From: Prochlorococcus sp. AG-436-M02
GTDB taxonomy: Bacteria > Cyanobacteriota > Cyanobacteriia > PCC-6307 > Cyanobiaceae
NCBI GenBank assembly: GCA_003212515.1
Contig: QCPL01000003.1
Location: forward strand, 1-64,000
Direction: 5' to 3'
DNA: 64,000 bases
Position numbers and translations under genes: made by a program. This document shows positions 18,747 to 29,496 of the stretch, in pieces; position 1 is the first letter of the stretch; every line of letters starts with the position of its first letter. Below the pieces are notes generated by a model. The model was not told the DNA's origin and did no database searches. It worked only from the letters and a program-made list of their open reading frames with translations.

Positions 18747-19583
18747 ATGATGCTAAAGCTTCAAGAGCAACTTGCAACGTCACATCGTAAGCAACTTGAT
18801 CATATAAGAGATTTTATAAAAAACCTTCAAAGGGTTTGTGTTGCCTTTTCAGGAGGAGTGGATAGTTCTCTCATTGCCGCAATAGCAGAAGAACAATTAG
18901 GAAGTTGTGCAATTGCAGTAACAGGTGTCTCACCTTCACTTGCACCATATTTACTTGAGGAAGCTCGTTTGCAAGCTAATTGGATTGGCATAGAGCATCG
19001 AGAATGTCATACCAATGAGCTTAATGATCCAAATTATTCAGAAAATCCAAAAGATAGATGTTTTGCTTGCAAACAGGAGCTTCACAGTCATCTCATGTTG
19101 ATTGCTCAAAATTTCTCAGACGCACTAGTTGTTGATGGAGTAAATGCAGATGATTTAAATGACTATCGGCCAGGAATAAAAGCAGCTCAAATAGCAGGGG
19201 TTCGCTCTCCATTGGCAGAGCTAGAAATTAACAAAGACTCTATTCGTGCTATTTCAAAGGCTCTAGGCTTGCCATGGTGGGACAAGCCCTCACAACCTTG
19301 TTTAGCTTCAAGGTTCCCCTATGGTGATCCAATTAGTTCCAAACGACTCAAACAAGTAGCTAAAGCAGAAAAATGGTTAATTGACCATGGATTCTCCAAA
19401 GTAAGAGTTCGAATGCAAGGAATTGCAGGTCGAATTGAAGTGCCAGATCATCAAATTAATGATTTAATAATGAACTGTAATAGGAAAGAACTTGTAGATT
19501 TTTTCTTATCAATTGGATTTTCTTCAATTAGTGTTGATCTTGAAGGATTAGTAAGTGGAAAACTCAATAGAGACAAATTTTAA
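18747..19583 (+). CDS. larE: LarE-like ATP-dependent sacrificial sulfur transferase
   Basis: LarE supplies sulfur for the nickel-pincer cofactor of lactate racemase. The 278-residue product has the PP-loop ATP motif SGGVDS at residues 35-40 and Cys185 in PSQPCLASRFPYG, which aligns with the sacrificial sulfur-donor cysteine of characterised LarE. A further CFACK pair sits at 105-108. No larA, larB or larC gene is in the window, and LarE-family proteins exist outside that pathway, so the exact product is uncertain. ATG codons at 18747 and 18750 both fit. Confidence 0.78.
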   Translation: MMLKLQEQLATSHRKQLDHIRDFIKNLQRVCVAFSGGVDSSLIAAIAEEQLGSCAIAVTGVSPSLAPYLLEEARLQANWIGIEHRECHTNELNDPNYSENPKDRCFACKQELHSHLMLIAQNFSDALVVDGVNADDLNDYRPGIKAAQIAGVRSPLAELEINKDSIRAISKALGLPWWDKPSQPCLASRFPYGDPISSKRLKQVAKAEKWLIDHGFSKVRVRMQGIAGRIEVPDHQINDLIMNCNRKELVDFFLSIGFSSISVDLEGLVSGKLNRDKF

Positions 19584-19603
19584 CATGAGGTTAATTCAAG
19601 CAA

Positions 19604-20071
19604 TTATGGCTCTCTTTGTAAATCTTTGATTAACTCTGGTGCCTCTCTCCTCAAATTTTTTAACGAGTACGTTTTAGCACCAAACTCCCTAAACAATAAT
19701 TTACAAGCTTTTTCAGGCATGGTTTGTTCTCCACAGGTAAAAACATCTATGGCTGCATATCTACTTTCAGGCCAGGTATGTATTGAAATATGAGATTCAG
19801 CCAAAAGAGCTAATCCTGTGACTCCTTGAGGCTGAAACCTATAAGTAATCATATTGAGAAGCGTTGCACCTGCAATTTTGGATGCAGAAGTCAAACTTGT
19901 CCTAATAAATGCCTCATCATTCAATTTGTACTGATCACATTCATATAATTCCAGAATGCAATGCTTCCCAATCATTTTATCAAGACTTTTATCTTGAGAA
20001 TTAGACACATTGCCTGCATAACACTTATCCCATCCAGGGTTTGGGTGCAAACAAGAAGCCGGTTCTTTCAT
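19604..20071 (-). CDS. speD: S-adenosylmethionine decarboxylase proenzyme
   Basis: SpeD provides decarboxylated SAM for spermidine-type polyamines. The proenzyme cleaves itself to create a pyruvoyl group. The expected cleavage site is Glu92-Ser93 in [12 protein letters not shown]. The catalytic [10 protein letters not shown] block follows. The core family sequence begins near residue 33 ([14 protein letters not shown]), so the first 32 residues are either a lineage-specific extension or the real start is the internal ATG at 19975. It is read leftward, with recF next upstream. Confidence 0.9.
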   Translation of the reverse strand: MKEPASCLHPNPGWDKCYAGNVSNSQDKSLDKMIGKHCILELYECDQYKLNDEAFIRTSLTSASKIAGATLLNMITYRFQPQGVTGLALLAESHISIHTWPESRYAAIDVFTCGEQTMPEKACKLLFREFGAKTYSLKNLRREAPELIKDLQREP

Positions 20072-20120
20072 CTCAAACTAATAAACGATAATTAGATTAA
20101 CCGACTTCAAGTATTCCATC

Positions 20121-21197
20121 TTACTGAGCTTCTAATTCAAGAATTTGCGAGTTTTTTTTCCAATCTCCTTCGAAGGCATCTAAATGCGTTGCACTAATTA
20201 AACATTGATGGTCATCACCCACTGCTTCAAGAAGTAAGAATTGCCTCGTGGGATCAAGCTCAGCAAACACATCATCTAGAAGCAACAAAGGAGGCTCTCT
20301 AAAAGTCTCTCCTACTAATTCTAACTCCGCTAATTTCAATGACAAAACAAGAGTTCTTTGTTGCCCTGCAGATCCGAACTTCCTTGCTGGAACACCATTG
20401 AGTAGAAAAGATACCTCATCTCGATGAGGTCCAACCTTGCAAGATCCTATCCGTTCTTCATCATGCCTTTGCTCAGCAAGCTGTTCCTCAATCGCTAATC
20501 TCCAAGACAGTTCCGTTTCCTCAGAATCCAAAACACACCCAGGGAGATACTTCAGCTCTAAATCTTCATTCCCTTTACTTAAACGTTTCTGCCATTTTGC
20601 AGCAAGAGGTTGCAAATGTTTCAACGCTCTATTTCGACGACGATGAATGCGTGTACTCACTAATGCCATTTGAGCATCAAAAGCATCCAAAAGAACATCC
20701 TGATTTCTCTGCATAGAGTCTTTCCAATAACGCCAAAGCTGGTTTCTCTGGCGCAACAACCTATTAAAACGAGCTATTAATTCTCCATAAACTGGCTCAA
20801 GTTGCTGAACAACTCGATCCAACCAACTCCGACGCAATAATGGTTCTCCTCTAACAAGATTTAAATCAAGTGCACTAAAACAGACGCATCTAACTGACCC
20901 TAGTAAATCCAATTGACGAGAAAGGGACTTGCCATTTCTCATAACCTTTCTACCTCCTGCCTTTCTTAATTCCAATGAAAGATATTCATCATCACTGGTG
21001 GTTGCGCGAACAATTGCACTATCATTGTTCCAATGAATCAGATCTTGATCACTGCTCGAACGATGAGAACGTAGACTTCCTAACAATTCAACAGACTCTA
21101 AAAGGTTAGATTTTCCAACGCCATTAGGGCCTATAACCAAAAGGCGCTTGTCTGTAAATTGCAGTTTAAGACGTCTGTAACTGCGGAAAAAATGCAA
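20121..21197 (-). CDS. recF: RecF recombination mediator, start codon uncertain
   Basis: RecF loads RecA at gaps and stalled forks. The product has Walker A GPNGVGKS, the ABC-type signature region [15 protein letters not shown] and Walker [13 protein letters not shown], as RecF requires. The first canonical codon is TTG at 21195-21197, with AGGA seven bases upstream. It would remove part of the first beta strand. The same frame upstream reads [14 protein letters not shown], which resembles other RecF N-termini, so translation may begin at an unusual ATC codon near 21221. Function is secure but the start is not. Confidence 0.9.
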   Translation of the reverse strand: MHFFRSYRRLKLQFTDKRLLVIGPNGVGKSNLLESVELLGSLRSHRSSSDQDLIHWNNDSAIVRATTSDDEYLSLELRKAGGRKVMRNGKSLSRQLDLLGSVRCVCFSALDLNLVRGEPLLRRSWLDRVVQQLEPVYGELIARFNRLLRQRNQLWRYWKDSMQRNQDVLLDAFDAQMALVSTRIHRRRNRALKHLQPLAAKWQKRLSKGNEDLELKYLPGCVLDSEETELSWRLAIEEQLAEQRHDEERIGSCKVGPHRDEVSFLLNGVPARKFGSAGQQRTLVLSLKLAELELVGETFREPPLLLLDDVFAELDPTRQFLLLEAVGDDHQCLISATHLDAFEGDWKKNSQILELEAQ

Positions 21198-21297
21198 TTC
21201 AAGTTCCTGGAGGCTGATCTTAGTTCTTGCACCTTTAGCTAAGCTAGCTCTATTGAGACATTAATAGGTCTCATATTGCGGCTTTAAGCCGATTTGT

Positions 21298-21371
21298 GGG
21301 CATGTAGCTCAGTTGGATAGAGCATCAGATTCCGGTTCTGAGAGTCGGGGGTTCGAGTCCCTCCATGCTCG
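21298..21371 (+). tRNA. trnR: tRNA-Arg(CCG)
   Basis: A 74-nt cloverleaf. The acceptor GGGCATG pairs with CATGCTC, including one G-T pair, with discriminator G. The anticodon stem TCAGA/TCTGA holds loop TTCCGGT, with anticodon CCG at 21332-21334. The D arm TAGCTCAGTTGGATAGAGC and the T loop GGTTCGAGTCC are standard. The 3' CCA is not encoded. It lies between recF and the GNAT gene, both on the other strand. Confidence 0.96.
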
Positions 21372-21387
21372 TTAAAGAAAGTAATAT

Positions 21388-21879
21388 TTATCGAATTCGA
21401 AAAGACATGGTTCTTATCCCACCTGGATCAATAATAAAACCCTCATTTTCTATGATGTTTAAAGCAATTGGTGGTGCCGCAACTGAAACACTACATCCAG
21501 GAAGTTTGTTTTTAATAATTGCAAGAGAATGATGGATTAATACAGCTAGAAACTGTCGTTGATACTTACCTGGAGAAGCTGAAAGATCCCATAAGTTTGC
21601 ATTTAGACCCTGATCAGTAGTAATACGAACAAAAGCTAATAACTGCTTTGTTTTCTCTTCCAAAATAGACAAATTGCAAAAACTATTTTGTAATGCCATC
21701 GCTAATTTCTTAGAAGAATAGGTATTCAATTTACATCTTGAAAGCAATCTATTTAATTCTCCCGGAGAAGGAGCTTTATTTACTTCCAAAAGAAAGCCAG
21801 GAGGAAGTTTGCAAAGTTTAGAATTCTGAAAAGGAAACAATCTCTCACCCTGTATTACGCATACCTGCTGCAATCCCAT
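21388..21879 (-). CDS. GNAT-like acetyltransferase
   Basis: A 163-residue protein that looks like a Gcn5-related N-acetyltransferase. [41 protein letters not shown] fits the beta4-alpha3 acetyl-CoA region, and [17 protein letters not shown] fits the C-terminal strand. The ATG at 21879 overlaps the end of ppc by 35 bases, and a downstream TTG (about residue 14) is an alternative start. The substrate is unknown. It is probably co-transcribed with ppc. Confidence 0.7.
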   Translation of the reverse strand: MGLQQVCVIQGERLFPFQNSKLCKLPPGFLLEVNKAPSPGELNRLLSRCKLNTYSSKKLAMALQNSFCNLSILEEKTKQLLAFVRITTDQGLNANLWDLSASPGKYQRQFLAVLIHHSLAIIKNKLPGCSVSVAAPPIALNIIENEGFIIDPGGIRTMSFRIR

Positions 21880-24856
21880 TAATTGTCAACAAAGCTCCTC
21901 TCAATAACTCACTTCTACTATAAGTACGTCCAATATCCCCTTCACTCCGCAAAGTCTCACTCATCGGAGGCTGACGATTTTGATCCCGCAGTCTTCGAAG
22001 TAAAGCTACTTGAAGAAAACCTAAGGGAACAATTGTGCGATTACGCAAATCAACAGATAGCTGTAAAGCAGGATCTGCACTCAAGAGCTTTGATTTGCCA
22101 GTGATTTGTAAGACTAATTTTCTAGTTAATATGTACTCGGAAGAAATAATTTCGAAGATCCTATTAAAGGCTTCTCTATTTTCAATAGATCCAAGACTAG
22201 TCATATAATGATGTGCCACCTCTAGATCTACCTTAGAAAGAGTCATTTCCACTTTAGAGATCAACATACGGAAGAAAGGCCAACGCTGATTCAGCATTCT
22301 CAACAAGTCCAATTGACTCTTATCTTTGCTCAGTTCTTGTTGTAAAGCAGTGCCAACACCAAACCAACTAGGTAAAAGAAAACGACTCTGCGTCCAACCA
22401 AAAACCCAGGGTATGGCTCTTAAACTAGACAGATCTTTAGCTCCTATCTTTCTTCGTGCAGGGCGACTAGATATTTGTAACTTGCTAATTTCTTCAATCG
22501 GAGTTACTTCTTGGAAAAATGCAACTAAGTCAGGATTATCATGAACCAAAGCCCGGTAATGTCGCCTAGAACTTGCCGCTAATCTAGTCATCAATTCATT
22601 CCAGCTTGGCGTAGCATCTAATTGATTAGTCACCAAACTATTCTGTAGAACCGCTGTAGTAACTGTCTCGAGATTATAAAGAGCAAGCTCAGGGAGACTG
22701 TATTTAGATGCAAGAACTTCGCCTTGCTCAGTGATTTTTATCCTACCTTTTAATGTTCCACTAGGCTGAGCAAGTATTGCCTGATAAGCAGGTCCTCCTC
22801 CTCTACCAACAGATCCACCACGTCCATGGAATAAACGCAAAGCAATCCCATGCCTACTTGCAAGATTCTGAAGGGCAATTTGAGCTTGATGAATCTCCCA
22901 ATTACTCGATAAAAAACCAGAGTCTTTATTGCTATCAGAATAACCAAGCATTAACTCCTGTAAGGGCTGTTGATTCTCGCCTACTCTCGGCAACAACTTC
23001 AGATACATTGTTGATTTAAACAATTCTTCCATCACTGAGGGAGCACGTTGAAGATCTTCAACTGTCTCAAAAAGAGGGATTACCAGTAAATCTGAAAACT
23101 CTGATGATATATCAACTAAGCCAGCTTCTTTAGACAAAAGAAGAACTTCTAGTAGATCCGAAACGGAATGGCTCATTGAAATTACATATGAGCGACAAAT
23201 ACGACTCCCAAACTCTTTCTGCAAACGATGAAGCATTCTAAAGACAGCAAAAGTCTCTTCTGTACTTTCTGACCAACTAACCGCAGCTGGAATTAATGGT
23301 CTTAATGTTTGCAATTCGTCTAACAACCATTCAACCCTTTCCTGCTCAGTCATTTCAATATAATTCTTTTCTAGGTTGAGATATTTCGTTAGTTCGTCTA
23401 TAGCATCACTATGTCGAGTGCTTTCTTGTCGAATATCAAGGCTCGCAAGTGAAAATCCAAAAATATGCACTTGTGTCAAGAGAGTATCAAGATGCTCACA
23501 ACTCAAGTTTGTTGCCACTAAACTAGTTCGAATAAGCTCCAAGTCACTTCTAAATTCATCTATAGAGCAGTAATGCAAATCCTCTAAAGAGTTATTAGAA
23601 ATACTTGAATTATTAGGCTGTTCAAGTGATGTTTGCCATCCAGCTTCAGATAGCTCATGATTACGTTTTTGGGTAAGCTTCAAGCTTTCCAATACATAAC
23701 TTAATTTTAAGCGATAGGGTTCCAATCTATGTCTTGCAGCTCTATCTTCATATACATCTGGAAAACGAACTCTATCCATTTCTAAAGATTCCAAAAGTTG
23801 AGCACTTACCTGACTCCACTGCATAGAAATACTCAACTGGTCCCTCAGTTCCTGAACAGAATTGATATAAAGATCAAGCATCAATTTTCGTTGGTAGCAG
23901 GCTGTGCGCCATGTAATTTCTGGAGTTACAGAAGGATTTCCATCTCTATCAGAACCAACCCACGAGCCAAACGAACAAAAAGCCTCTTGAGGGACCTCTA
24001 CATCTGGATAGCTATATGCAAGAGCCGAGCAAATCCGACGACGTAACTGAGGCATTGCATGAAATAAAACTCTTTGAAAGTAATGCAGTGCATAGTCAAC
24101 TTCATCCAAAACCGTGGGTTTAAACTGATGCAATTCGTCAGTTCTCCACCACAATCTTATTTCTTCCTCTAATTGCAATCTTAAATTATCTCTTTCGGAT
24201 AATGAAATGACTTCATCAGATTGCAACTGTTGAAGCAGACTGGCGACTCTAGTTTGCTTATGGCGAACTGTATGCCTCACTATTTCAGTAGGGTGAGCAG
24301 TAAAGACCAGTCGAACATCCATTTCTCTGAGGAGCTCTTCTAATTGTCCTGGGGGTACATTTAATCGACGTAAACGATCAAACAACTCACTAAAAGTTGC
24401 TGGTGCTGATTGGCTAGCGAGTGGTGGAGCAAAAGGGTCAAAAGAGCCTGTAGCATCTTTATTTTTTCCTTCGCCAATGCTGTCTAAATAAGTATCTTCT
24501 TCAATTCGTTGTTCAAGTATATTAACTAACTGAAAATATAAAGAAAATGCTCTTGCTGCAGAAATAGCTTCTGCTAAGTCCATTTCGCCAATCAAAATCA
24601 CAATTTCATTAATTTGATTAGTCTGTTGTTCTTGAATGGCATTCGAATTACTTAATTTCTTTAATCTAAGAAGACGCTCTGCCTGATCCGATGGACATTC
24701 ACTGCGTACAACGGTTTCCCACAAATCTTCAACCAATTCCAACCGATCTTGCAGCAATCGTGCAGAAACGTGCTCAGAAAATAGGGGCCTCAATTCATTA
24801 GTCAAAGGTGCTGAGCTAGATGATTGATTAATAGAAAGGTTGTCAGAATCAGTCAT
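21845..24856 (-). CDS. ppc: phosphoenolpyruvate carboxylase
   Basis: Ppc carboxylates PEP to oxaloacetate, the anaplerotic route of cyanobacteria. The product of just over 1000 residues has the catalytic motif VFTAHPTE in the N-terminal third and the [14 protein letters not shown] loop about two thirds along. It ends in GMRNTG, the usual C-terminus. I choose ATG 24854-24856 (MTDSDNLS). A GTG two codons upstream is possible. Its start overlaps the gshA stop region by four bases, so the two are likely one transcript. Confidence 0.97.
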   Translation of the reverse strand: MTDSDNLSINQSSSSAPLTNELRPLFSEHVSARLLQDRLELVEDLWETVVRSECPSDQAERLLRLKKLSNSNAIQEQQTNQINEIVILIGEMDLAEAISAARAFSLYFQLVNILEQRIEEDTYLDSIGEGKNKDATGSFDPFAPPLASQSAPATFSELFDRLRRLNVPPGQLEELLREMDVRLVFTAHPTEIVRHTVRHKQTRVASLLQQLQSDEVISLSERDNLRLQLEEEIRLWWRTDELHQFKPTVLDEVDYALHYFQRVLFHAMPQLRRRICSALAYSYPDVEVPQEAFCSFGSWVGSDRDGNPSVTPEITWRTACYQRKLMLDLYINSVQELRDQLSISMQWSQVSAQLLESLEMDRVRFPDVYEDRAARHRLEPYRLKLSYVLESLKLTQKRNHELSEAGWQTSLEQPNNSSISNNSLEDLHYCSIDEFRSDLELIRTSLVATNLSCEHLDTLLTQVHIFGFSLASLDIRQESTRHSDAIDELTKYLNLEKNYIEMTEQERVEWLLDELQTLRPLIPAAVSWSESTEETFAVFRMLHRLQKEFGSRICRSYVISMSHSVSDLLEVLLLSKEAGLVDISSEFSDLLVIPLFETVEDLQRAPSVMEELFKSTMYLKLLPRVGENQQPLQELMLGYSDSNKDSGFLSSNWEIHQAQIALQNLASRHGIALRLFHGRGGSVGRGGGPAYQAILAQPSGTLKGRIKITEQGEVLASKYSLPELALYNLETVTTAVLQNSLVTNQLDATPSWNELMTRLAASSRRHYRALVHDNPDLVAFFQEVTPIEEISKLQISSRPARRKIGAKDLSSLRAIPWVFGWTQSRFLLPSWFGVGTALQQELSKDKSQLDLLRMLNQRWPFFRMLISKVEMTLSKVDLEVAHHYMTSLGSIENREAFNRIFEIISSEYILTRKLVLQITGKSKLLSADPALQLSVDLRNRTIVPLGFLQVALLRRLRDQNRQPPMSETLRSEGDIGRTYSRSELLRGALLTINGIAAGMRNTG

Positions 24857-25989
24857 AAACACCTCTCTTTTTGTAAAACAACATCTTCTTCTATTTCCAT
24901 TTCTTTAATTGAATTACTCAGCAATATTGGTAAAGACATTCCATTATTAAAAGAATTCAACCACTTCATTGATTGATTGCCGTTATCTAATACTTCTTGA
25001 ATAGGTGAAAGAACATCGAGAATGTCTAAATCAATTGCTAAAGGAGTTACATCCTCTAAAAGCTCAGCGATCCATTCTCTACACGAAATTACTCTCCCAT
25101 CCATCCAATGATGCAATGTTGCATCCAAACTATTCTTAGCTGCTGCTGCTTCATTCATATCACACAATTCAGCAAGCTCTATATGGCTTAATTTACTAAG
25201 TTTAACTGGATCTAATTTTCTGGTATTTTTCATAAGGCTAATGACCCTTAATTCAAGTAAAGCAGTAATAGCTAGAAGCAAATCGCAATCGGTAACCAAA
25301 TCACAGATCCTCAATTCTAGTCGATTTAATTCGTAAGGCCTTCTCTGACCATTAGGACGTACAGCAGTCCACAAATGACGTTCATTACACATTTTCCCTT
25401 CTCGTAATTGCTCCTCTATCCAATGAACATAATGGGCATGATCGTTAAATAGAGGTACTTTTTTAGGCGTTTTGGGAAACTGAAGCCATCTTTGAGAATG
25501 AACTCCAGTAGGAGAGCCATCTAAGAACGGAGAACTTGCACTTAATGCTAAGAAAAGAGAGGCCTCACATCTGACCAGGTTCAAAGAAGGGAATATCAGT
25601 GATACATCATCAATGCCTAAATTTATATGAATGCTTGATGTCACTACTGTGGTCCCATAGTTTAATTCAATAAATTCATGATATGGATTAGCTAAATCTG
25701 ATCTTTGAAATTCCTTGCTATCGCCTAGGCTCAAGGTACTCCCAGGTAAAATAGTTAAATCCCTCTGATTAAGCCAAGCTCTTAATCGCCTGCGAGGCTC
25801 CAAGAGTAATTCCTTTAATTTTGTATATTGTTTTTCAGGCTGAGTAATGTATTCAAGATTGCGCTGATCTGGTTCCTTTACGAAATCAGAAAACTCATTA
25901 GCAACAGATGCAGATACGCCTACATGCTGGCCTGTAATAAGACCTGTAAAAAGTTCTACTTCAAAACCTTTAAGTAAAAATTCTTTCAT
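24853..25989 (-). CDS. gshA: glutamate-cysteine ligase, cyanobacterial type
   Basis: GshA makes gamma-glutamylcysteine, the first step of glutathione synthesis. The 378-residue protein starts [16 protein letters not shown] and contains [38 protein letters not shown] and [15 protein letters not shown]. These are features I recognise from the cyanobacterial GCS2-related family. It lies three bases downstream of trpE and overlaps ppc, so trpE-gshA-ppc-GNAT may form a leftward operon. Confidence 0.88.
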   Translation of the reverse strand: MKEFLLKGFEVELFTGLITGQHVGVSASVANEFSDFVKEPDQRNLEYITQPEKQYTKLKELLLEPRRRLRAWLNQRDLTILPGSTLSLGDSKEFQRSDLANPYHEFIELNYGTTVVTSSIHINLGIDDVSLIFPSLNLVRCEASLFLALSASSPFLDGSPTGVHSQRWLQFPKTPKKVPLFNDHAHYVHWIEEQLREGKMCNERHLWTAVRPNGQRRPYELNRLELRICDLVTDCDLLLAITALLELRVISLMKNTRKLDPVKLSKLSHIELAELCDMNEAAAAKNSLDATLHHWMDGRVISCREWIAELLEDVTPLAIDLDILDVLSPIQEVLDNGNQSMKWLNSFNNGMSLPILLSNSIKEMEIEEDVVLQKERCL

Positions 25990-25992
25990 AAG

Positions 25993-27510
25993 TCAGAGTG
26001 AAGAATCAAGACACCCCAAGGCGGTAAGCATACCTTTGGCTTTATTTAAAGTTTCTTCAAATTCATTTTCAGCAATTGAGTCTGCTACAACTCCAGCACC
26101 TGACTGTACTTCAACCCTACATAGTCCATCTGAGTAATCCGAAACCAGCATCGTACGAATAGTAATAGCTGTATTTAATGCTCCATTAATATCCATTGAG
26201 CCATATACGCCAGAATAGGGTCCTCTAACATGATTCTCCAACTCATGAATTAATTGCATTGCTCTAATTTTGGGAGCCCCTGAAACTGTCCCAGCAGGGA
26301 ATGCTGCCATCAATAAATCCCAAACATCCATTTCATCATCCAAGCATCCCTGCACTTCACTTACTATGTGCATTACATGAGAGTATTTTTCAATAAGCAT
26401 TAGATCTTTAACTGAAACTGTCCCAGCTCTACAAACTCTTCCTAAGTCATTTCGACCTAAATCAACCAACATTACATGTTCAGCAATTTCTTTTGGATCT
26501 GAAAGGAGATCTTGTTCTAAGGTTTCATCTTCTAGATCACTTTGACCTCTCGGTCTGGTTCCTGCGATTGGACGTAGACTAGCCAGAATACCATTTTCAT
26601 CAGGTTTGGCTTGAACCATTACTTCAGGACTAGAACCGATTAGCTGCCAATCACCAAAATCATAAAAAGCCATAAAAGGCGAAGGGTTAACGATTCTCAA
26701 ACTCCTATACAAATCCAAAGGAGAATGTTGGACTTCAGTATTAAATTTCTGACTTAAAACAAGTTGAAAAATATCACCCTTTGCAATGTAGTCTTTCGCT
26801 TTCTCAACAGCTTTTTTAAACTTAATTTTAGTCCAATTACTTTTTACCGACTTTGGTATTTTCCCTAGAGAATTCCATTCCAAAGGTTGAATTGAAGGCA
26901 ACGGTTCAGCCATCTGAGCCTCAAATTTCTTGATACCAGAAAAAGCTTGATCAAAAGCATCAGAAGGAGCTTGGTGATTAGTTAAATCTCCATATGAAAC
27001 TGCTGTAATAAGTCTTTTGACTTGATCGAAAATTAAAACCTTATCCATAAACATCCATATACCATCTGGAAAGTGATTTAAATTCCTTTTACAAACAGGA
27101 ACTTTGGGCTCAATCCAAGTGATCAATTCGTAGCCCCACATTCCATAAAGCTGTCCTAAAGATGGAATGCCTGGAATTAATTCAGATCTATAAGGAGATA
27201 AACATTCTCTAAGAAACTCAAAAGGATTCCCATCAAATTCTTCAGTATGAAGATTTCTCCAAGTACGAGTTATTTTATTACCTCTAACAGTTAACACCCA
27301 CAACGGATCACTGGCTACAACACTCCATCTCCCTAACCTGTCTCCACCTTCAACTGATTCCAATAACACTCCAGGAGAAGCTTTTTGGCCAACCTTTAAC
27401 CAAGTTGATAAAGGGGTTTCCAGGTCAGCAGGCCAACTACGTACAAGAGGTATAAAATTTAGACCTCTAGAAGCTGCTTCTAAAAATGAAGATCGATCAG
27501 ATATAGACAT
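25993..27510 (-). CDS. trpE: anthranilate synthase component I
   Basis: TrpE converts chorismate to anthranilate with the TrpG glutaminase, committing carbon to tryptophan. The 505-residue protein has an N-terminal tryptophan-binding region (WLKVGQKASPGVLLESVEGG). The C-terminal chorismate-binding domain contains YDFGDWQLIGSSPE, RPIAGTRPRG and GAGVVADS near the end. The LLES segment suggests feedback inhibition by Trp as in other TrpE proteins. It is located directly downstream of psaD, with 62 bases between. Confidence 0.95.
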   Translation of the reverse strand: MSISDRSSFLEAASRGLNFIPLVRSWPADLETPLSTWLKVGQKASPGVLLESVEGGDRLGRWSVVASDPLWVLTVRGNKITRTWRNLHTEEFDGNPFEFLRECLSPYRSELIPGIPSLGQLYGMWGYELITWIEPKVPVCKRNLNHFPDGIWMFMDKVLIFDQVKRLITAVSYGDLTNHQAPSDAFDQAFSGIKKFEAQMAEPLPSIQPLEWNSLGKIPKSVKSNWTKIKFKKAVEKAKDYIAKGDIFQLVLSQKFNTEVQHSPLDLYRSLRIVNPSPFMAFYDFGDWQLIGSSPEVMVQAKPDENGILASLRPIAGTRPRGQSDLEDETLEQDLLSDPKEIAEHVMLVDLGRNDLGRVCRAGTVSVKDLMLIEKYSHVMHIVSEVQGCLDDEMDVWDLLMAAFPAGTVSGAPKIRAMQLIHELENHVRGPYSGVYGSMDINGALNTAITIRTMLVSDYSDGLCRVEVQSGAGVVADSIAENEFEETLNKAKGMLTALGCLDSSL

Positions 27511-27572
27511 TCATCTATCATTGCAGCCTTCATAGACAAAAGATACTGAGAAGCTAATTTTATGCTCTTCAA

Positions 27573-27998
27573 TTAGGAATCAAAAGTGTTTTTACCAGTG
27601 AACTTGACACTTGAGGGACTTGGATTTTGGCCAATCCTGCGAGAATTATGATTTATAATTGATCTTCCTTCATTGACTTTTTCAGGGAAAACTCCATCTT
27701 TTGGATGAAGAAACTCTGTATCTCCTCCAGGGAAAATCCTATAAATTTTATAATCCTCCATCCTTGGCTTAAAGCCTCGTAATTGAGTTCCCAGGGCTAA
27801 GCATTGCTCTTTTCTAGCGAAGTACATAATATTCTGTCCCTCATTCATTACAGCTGCACCGCCAGTAGGGAGCTCAAAAGCCTGAGACTTTTTACTTGTC
27901 CAAGTTATGGCATATTTCTCTTCTGTTTCAGCAGAGTTCAGAAGACCTCCGGTACTGCCGATATTTTGAGGGAGGCTACCATTTAGAGCTTCAGTCAT
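27573..27998 (-). CDS. psaD: photosystem I subunit II (ferredoxin-docking)
   Basis: PsaD is a stromal/cytoplasmic PSI subunit that docks ferredoxin. The 141-residue product contains the hallmark segments [39 protein letters not shown] and [17 protein letters not shown]. Length matches other cyanobacterial PsaD proteins. The start ATG is at 27998. The gap of about 110 bases upstream separates it from the histidine-kinase-like gene and must hold its promoter. Confidence 0.98.
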   Translation of the reverse strand: MTEALNGSLPQNIGSTGGLLNSAETEEKYAITWTSKKSQAFELPTGGAAVMNEGQNIMYFARKEQCLALGTQLRGFKPRMEDYKIYRIFPGGDTEFLHPKDGVFPEKVNEGRSIINHNSRRIGQNPSPSSVKFTGKNTFDS

Positions 27999-28110
27999 TG
28001 CTGTTCCTAATAATCTTCATTCAACTACAAGTTGAAAGTAGCACTAACTTTTGTACCTTTTATCACTTTCTCTATAGAACCTTCACACGAGTCAACATTA
28101 ACTAAAAAAA

Positions 28111-29496
28111 TTAAATCACTTCTGCTGTTGGGAAAAAGATTGTAATCCCTCTATCACGGCTTCTAGTAAGCCTTCCACCAAGACTTTCCAGCAATCTTTG
28201 AGTCGCTGCTTTTGTCAATTGCAAACTTCCTGTATTTGGATTCCAACTCAAAACTGTTCCAAGATCCGAATTTTGATCCGAAGAATTTTCATAAAACTCT
28301 TTTGAATCAAATGCGCTACTAGTAATTTTTAACTTTAATCTTTGTCCGGCTGGTCGCAATTCCAAATTCAAAGATCCCCCAGACTTAATTCCTCTTGTAT
28401 TCCTATCTATCAGACCGCCCAACATTAACTCTAACTTCTCAGAATCACTAAGAACAGGGGGTAAATCTGGCGCTAAATCCAAATTTAGTGTGATCCCACG
28501 TCTTTCCAGCTGGGTCTCCCAAACTGGCGCTAGAATCTCAAGAATCTGACATAAATCAGTTTTGGCTAAATCTGACTTATGTGATTGATTTCTTTCAAGT
28601 TCAACAGCATTAAAAATCAAACCAAATCTATCAATTTGTTCAGTACATTCCGTATCTATCTCTTTGAGCCTAGCAATAACCATATTAGGCATATCAGTTC
28701 TTCTAAGAAGTGAGCGAATCAAGGTTCTAATTGTAGTTAATGGAGTTCTAATTTCATGAGTAAGAGCTTCTAATAATGAGATCTCACTACTAGCTTTATC
28801 GTCTATATCCTCTTCTTGATTATTATCAAAAGACTCTTTAGAGGTTTGTATATTTACACTTGGTGCCATTTCGGCCAATCTTGAAGCAATAAGAGGCCAA
28901 AAAACCTTTCCAATAACATCATTACTGCTTAGCTGGCCTAGATCAGCTAAAGAATCCCTAATTTCCTTAGCCTTATCAGGATTCTCAAGATTTAATCTCT
29001 TATCTAAAATTTTTAACACATCAGTTAATGTCTCCGGGTCACTCCTCATGAGCAAATTTCTCTCACCTGGATTACCTTGCAAAGCAAGAGCAATTTGGAC
29101 TTCTTTAGTGATAATTATTAGTAATGGGTCATAACCATCTTCTTCTCTTAAAGTTAATCTCCTAATTCTACTAATGTTTTCAATATTCTGATTATTAATT
29201 GATCTAACAGAAGTAGGCAGAAATAATGCTGTTTTTGAAGTATTAATCAGTGGTAATTCCTCTGGGACCCAAACCCATCCTTGAAGGCGTTCTAACAATC
29301 TAGATTCATAAAGTGCAGGTAAAGGTGAAGCTAACCATAAGCCTTTCTTTAAATGCATCGGCATTAAGATCTGATCTTGAAGAGTATCCAATGCAGCCCA
29401 CCACAATCTCCGTGCAACCTGTTCGTCAACTCGTCCTAAAGGAACACCATCAGCCATTCGCTTATGAATAGATCTAATTGAAACTTGGTTAATCAC
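28111..29496 (-). CDS. histidine-kinase-like protein with degenerate ATPase domain
   Basis: A 461-residue soluble protein without transmembrane segments. The N-terminal half (to about 235) is an unassigned sensor region. A HisKA dimerisation domain carries the phospho-accepting His247 in LTHEIRTPLTTI. The C-terminal part aligns with a HATPase fold, but I cannot find the usual N box Asn-x-x-x-Asn, the DxGxG loop or the GxGLG lid. Instead it reads TSSAFDS and SLQLTKAATQRLLE. The GTG start overlaps the rodA TAG stop (TAGTG), so it is translationally coupled to rodA. Its partner regulator is not in the window. Confidence 0.75.
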   Translation of the reverse strand: MINQVSIRSIHKRMADGVPLGRVDEQVARRLWWAALDTLQDQILMPMHLKKGLWLASPLPALYESRLLERLQGWVWVPEELPLINTSKTALFLPTSVRSINNQNIENISRIRRLTLREEDGYDPLLIIITKEVQIALALQGNPGERNLLMRSDPETLTDVLKILDKRLNLENPDKAKEIRDSLADLGQLSSNDVIGKVFWPLIASRLAEMAPSVNIQTSKESFDNNQEEDIDDKASSEISLLEALTHEIRTPLTTIRTLIRSLLRRTDMPNMVIARLKEIDTECTEQIDRFGLIFNAVELERNQSHKSDLAKTDLCQILEILAPVWETQLERRGITLNLDLAPDLPPVLSDSEKLELMLGGLIDRNTRGIKSGGSLNLELRPAGQRLKLKITSSAFDSKEFYENSSDQNSDLGTVLSWNPNTGSLQLTKAATQRLLESLGGRLTRSRDRGITIFFPTAEVI

